From: Granulosicoccus sp.
GTDB taxonomy: Bacteria > Pseudomonadota > Gammaproteobacteria > Granulosicoccales > Granulosicoccaceae
Assembly (NCBI GenBank): GCA_023300375.1
Contig: JALZWO010000057.1
Span: 1-64,000, forward strand
Length of the DNA: 64,000 nucleotides
Reading direction: 5' to 3'
In this document: piece by piece, positions 61,024 through 64,000 of the stretch
Layout: each line of letters opens with the position of its first letter
Position numbering within the stretch: position 1 is the first letter of the stretch
Notes under the pieces: model-generated
The model's database searches: none
What the model saw: the letters and a program-made list of their open reading frames with translations, nothing else
What the model was told of the DNA's origin: nothing
Position numbers and translations under genes: made by a program

Positions 61024-63669
61024 ATGAGTATCACCAAGCCCGGAAAATTGATCCGATTTACTTCGGCGGGTCCGGGTAAGGGCAGTCGGGTGCGCCAGAT
61101 CACCCTGACGGATTTGTTACTGTTCTTCTTCTCACTGATCGGGCTTTGCGCTTTGCTTGTGTGGAGCGAGGCTACCAACAAGGTTGACAGGCTACTGCAT
61201 GACGAGTGGGTGCGAGCCGATCAGCGCCCTGTTCCCTCCGACGTTGTCATTCTGGCTATTGATTCTGACAGTCTGCACGAGCTTGGGCGCTGGCCGTGGA
61301 CGCGCCAAGTGCAGGCCGAGATGTTTGAACAACTGGTGAACTACCAGATCAAGGTAGCCGTAGTTGATTTGCTGTACACCGAGAGATCGGGTTCGCCCGA
61401 TGCTGATCAGCGCTTGAGTCAGGCTATTGCTAGTTTGCCAGAGTCTGTGTTGCCAGTGCTCACCGAAGGTGGTGGTGTTGGTGCGTCGATTGAATCACTG
61501 CCGATACCAGAGATTACCCGCCATATCAGTAGTTTGGGGCATGTATTTTTGCCGATAGACGATGACGGCATTGTGCGTCGTCTGTTTCTCAAAGCTGGCA
61601 TTAGTGCAGCGCACTGGCCTTCTTTATCATTGGCAGCCCTTGAGGTGTTACAGGCCGATGGTGTAGAGGTGCCGGGTAAAATCAGTGGCCCTTATGCACC
61701 CTCAGAACGTTGGGTGACCGATCACGAAGTCTATATTCCGTTTTATGGCCCCAATGGTACGTTTCCGAGGGTGTCCGCTATTGATCTGATTCGTGGCACT
61801 GTTGATCCCGAACGCTTGCGCGACAAGATCGTGTTTGTAGGCATGACAACAACTGGCCTTGGCGATGTCGTGCCTACCCCGGTCTCCGCCTTGGACCAAC
61901 CGGTACCGGGTGTTGAAATTCATGCCAACGCTTTTGCCTCCCTGCGAGATGGCTCCATGGTCACGAAGCTCAATCCTTACTATGCCATGTTAATTACGCT
62001 ACTGACTTTACCTGTCTTGTTTCTAGCGTATTCGAGAGCAAGGCCTGAGTGGGGTGTGATTTGTGCGATTGGTGGGGCGCTGCTGCCTATTGCGATGAGT
62101 AACCTTGCCTACACTTATGCCAACGTATGGCTTTCACCGTTGTCAGCTAGTGTGCCAATGCTGGTGAGCTATTTGTTATGGAGCAGGCACCGCTTGCAGT
62201 TTGTTAATCGTTTCCTTGAGCAGGAGCAAATAAGAACAGCAGACTACGTTCCACGTCGCGCTGTTAGCGACAACGAAGCCATGAAGAATTTTTTCGAAAG
62301 CGCTACTCGTCATTTACCTATCACAGCATGGCGTTTTTCGACGGGTCGGGAGCGGTTCTCGGGTGGTGATGAATTGCTACCTTTAACCATGCCCGCACCC
62401 TTGGAAAATCGCTGGGGTATTCAGAAGAATCTGTACGCTCGAAGATACCAAGAGGCACATGGCCTTCTTATAGAAATGCGTATTGAGGATGATCAGCTTG
62501 GCCCTGAAATAGCTGACTATATTGATTCTCTTGCTCGCGTTCGAATGCGCGAGCAAACCAGTGTGTTTGCGGGTTCGGTAGAGCGATTGCAAAGTAACGT
62601 ACAAACATTGAGCGATCAGTTTGACTGGCTGAGAAACGTTAGAAATTTCTCAGACACCATGCTTGCCGCTACGCCTGTCGGATTTGCTATCTGGAACCCT
62701 GCCGGTGAATGTATTCGTTCCAATAACTTGATCTATGACCACGTGAGTAATTTTAAGCGTCGTGGTGAACTCATGGACTTCATGAATGGCCTTGGCAGAG
62801 AATCTGTGGAGGGTGAAGATGCAAAACGTTTCAATCAGCTGGTCATGAACTGCAAACCTTGGGAGGTGTCCTATCGCGAAGAAGAGCGAGAATTGATGGT
62901 CAGCTTTCGTGCGGTGGGAAGGACATTGTCGCAACGCCTTATTTGCGTCAGTGTGGTTGATCTGACCGATATACGTACCGTTGAAAAGGCGCGAGCTGAG
63001 ATGGTTGACTATTTGTCGCATGATCTTCGATCACCATTGATCTCCGCCTTGTATCTTCTGGAACCTGTTGCAGATAAGAGAATTGCTAAAAATATTAATA
63101 GCAGTTTGCTAATGATGGATAATCTTTTACACGTGGCCCGTGCCGATAGCTTATCTGAGTCGCAATTTGTACCGCTGCTGTTGAACTCCGTACTCGACAA
63201 TTCCTTAGATCAGCTTCTACCGCAGGCACTCAATAAAAGTATTCGTTTTCAGATAGAAATCGACGATGACATTGACTTGTGGATGGTTGGTGATGCGGCG
63301 TCGTTGGAAAGGGCATTTGCCAATATCGTGGGCAATGCCATCAAGTACTCACCCGAAGGTAGCTGTATTACAGTGACACTAACAGGTGACGAAGAATATG
63401 CCACATTGATGGTTGACGATGAGGGTGTGGGTATTGCGCCTGATATGCTCGATCAGCTCTTTACCCGATTCAAGCGTGACCCCAATACTGCCAGTGAACA
63501 CAAAGGTATTGGCTTAGGGCTGGCATTGGTGACACGTGTGGTGCGTCTACATAGCGGCACCGTCAAAGCCAGTAATTTGCCTGTAGGCACGCGTATTACT
63601 TTAATACTGCCACTTGAAGGTAATGAAGAGCATGCCGACACTCTGCTCGAATTAACCCAGAATATGTAG
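61024..63669 (+). CDS. CHASE2-domain sensor histidine kinase
   Basis: An 881-residue membrane kinase. One membrane segment lies at about 25-47, an extracytoplasmic CHASE2 domain at about 60-310, three membrane segments at about 318-395, a PAS-like region at about 545-655, then the kinase core: phosphoacceptor His666 in YLSHDLRSP, N-box FANIVGNAIKYSP, G1 VDDEGVGIAPD and G2 GIGLGLAL. It pairs with the upstream OmpR-type regulator. CHASE2 ligands are mostly unknown. Confidence 0.92.
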   Translation: MSITKPGKLIRFTSAGPGKGSRVRQITLTDLLLFFFSLIGLCALLVWSEATNKVDRLLHDEWVRADQRPVPSDVVILAIDSDSLHELGRWPWTRQVQAEMFEQLVNYQIKVAVVDLLYTERSGSPDADQRLSQAIASLPESVLPVLTEGGGVGASIESLPIPEITRHISSLGHVFLPIDDDGIVRRLFLKAGISAAHWPSLSLAALEVLQADGVEVPGKISGPYAPSERWVTDHEVYIPFYGPNGTFPRVSAIDLIRGTVDPERLRDKIVFVGMTTTGLGDVVPTPVSALDQPVPGVEIHANAFASLRDGSMVTKLNPYYAMLITLLTLPVLFLAYSRARPEWGVICAIGGALLPIAMSNLAYTYANVWLSPLSASVPMLVSYLLWSRHRLQFVNRFLEQEQIRTADYVPRRAVSDNEAMKNFFESATRHLPITAWRFSTGRERFSGGDELLPLTMPAPLENRWGIQKNLYARRYQEAHGLLIEMRIEDDQLGPEIADYIDSLARVRMREQTSVFAGSVERLQSNVQTLSDQFDWLRNVRNFSDTMLAATPVGFAIWNPAGECIRSNNLIYDHVSNFKRRGELMDFMNGLGRESVEGEDAKRFNQLVMNCKPWEVSYREEERELMVSFRAVGRTLSQRLICVSVVDLTDIRTVEKARAEMVDYLSHDLRSPLISALYLLEPVADKRIAKNINSSLLMMDNLLHVARADSLSESQFVPLLLNSVLDNSLDQLLPQALNKSIRFQIEIDDDIDLWMVGDAASLERAFANIVGNAIKYSPEGSCITVTLTGDEEYATLMVDDEGVGIAPDMLDQLFTRFKRDPNTASEHKGIGLGLALVTRVVRLHSGTVKASNLPVGTRITLILPLEGNEEHADTLLELTQNM

Positions 63670-63802
63670 CTCGAAATATTTAAAAAAGCTTAAACTCTCT
63701 GGAAAGGATTGAGCGGTCCAGTGGAGGTTTTGGCCTTGACACCGAATGGCACTGGCTTAAGAAAAAAGGCCACACCGCGAATGTTAAGGCACTAAGGTTG
63801 AT

Positions 63803-63839
63803 AGCAGCGTGCTTCCCCACTCACGTGGGATAAGCTGCT
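63803..63839. terminator. Hairpin between the convergent kinase and rpiA genes
   Basis: CCCAC (63816-63820) and GTGGG (63825-63829) form the tip and AGCAGC (63803-63808) pairs with GCTGCT (63834-63839) as an outer stem. It lies 134 bases after the kinase stop and 26 before the rpiA stop. No T-run follows on either strand, so it is a weak terminator candidate. The remaining bases of this 196-base gap show nothing else. Confidence 0.4.
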
Positions 63840-63865
63840 TAAGTCAGTGACATTTGACTAGACAA

Positions 63866-64000
63866 CTACTTGGCAGTGCGGCTATACACTTCACCATCGT
63901 CATGGCCTATAACCAGTAAGTCTGCCGCTCTTCTGGCAAACAAGCCGTTCGTCACAACTCCTGGAATCGCGTTGATTGTCGCTTCGAGTTCAATCGGATC
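63866..64000 (-). CDS. rpiA: Ribose-5-phosphate isomerase A, C-terminal end (runs off the window)
   Basis: The minus strand from 64000 to the stop at 63866 is open and encodes 44 residues that start [19 protein letters not shown] and continue [13 protein letters not shown], the conserved C-terminal end of RpiA. RpiA interconverts ribose 5-phosphate and ribulose 5-phosphate in the pentose phosphate pathway. Only this part is inside the window. It converges on the histidine kinase gene. Confidence 0.88.
   Translation of the reverse strand, partial: DPIELEATINAIPGVVTNGLFARRAADLLVIGHDDGEVYSRTAK

Overview
The window is chromosomal DNA of a gammaproteobacterium, probably free-living, aerobic and marine or otherwise oligotrophic. 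The lineage follows from BamC, Hda with a clamp-binding motif, YcgL, Hsp15, a type I poly(A) polymerase, Bcp-dapA-bamC order, xseB-ispA-dxs order and the rpsP-rimM-trmD-rplS operon. Several of these neighbourhoods resemble those of Pseudomonas and other non-enteric Gammaproteobacteria. Base composition is close to balanced. I cannot name the genus from the sequence; a Chromatiales or Granulosicoccus-like lineage is only a guess. I see no rRNA, tRNA, CRISPR array, insertion sequence or prophage.

Layout. 1-10.3 kb: the end of a DUF2066 gene and hda, a DUF2069/WrbA pair, an orphan GspE/PilB-type ATPase, a GNAT acetyltransferase, a lipoprotein, proS, a LysR regulator and an AI-2E-family permease. 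10.4-23.8 kb: housekeeping genes (bcp, dapA, bamC, an MBL hydrolase, the isoprenoid block dxs-ispA-xseB, radA, a CorB/CNNM protein, a cytochrome c assembly-like protein, a DUF2786 protein, ffh). 23.8-32.5 kb: a chemoreceptor, an enolase-superfamily enzyme, a DUF3047 protein, a HAD phosphatase, an exported MsrA, an HNH protein and glutamine-dependent NAD synthetase.

32.6-39.9 kb is a catabolic island: a TRAP transporter (small permease, large permease, Tat-exported binding protein), a glutamine-synthetase-family ligase, an aldehyde dehydrogenase and an iron-type alcohol dehydrogenase. The enzymes would fit import of a compound, gamma-glutamylation of an amine and stepwise oxidation of an alcohol to an acid. 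That pathway is inference.

39.99-44.8 kb holds the most unusual locus: an ABC ATPase followed by two ABC-2-type permeases, each carrying a large C-terminal ectodomain that looks like a zinc metallopeptidase. One has an intact HEXXH plus a downstream Glu; the paired one has lost all but the first His. It is followed by a convergent GGDEF protein whose EAL domain is degenerate.

47.5-64 kb: metH, the rpsP operon, htpG with a sigma-32-like promoter abutting the rplS terminator, two tandem monohaem cytochromes, ycgL, hslR, pcnB-folK, a deoxynucleoside kinase, an OmpR-type regulator with a CHASE2 histidine kinase, and the 3' end of rpiA, which runs off the right edge on the minus strand.

Small-scale features worth attention: two 15-bp-period tandem repeats directly behind stop codons (bamC and the ligase gene), a nine-codon minigene joining the two TRAP permease genes through TAATG junctions, a strong ribosome site before gspE that opens the wrong frame, and perfect palindromes in promoter-like regions.
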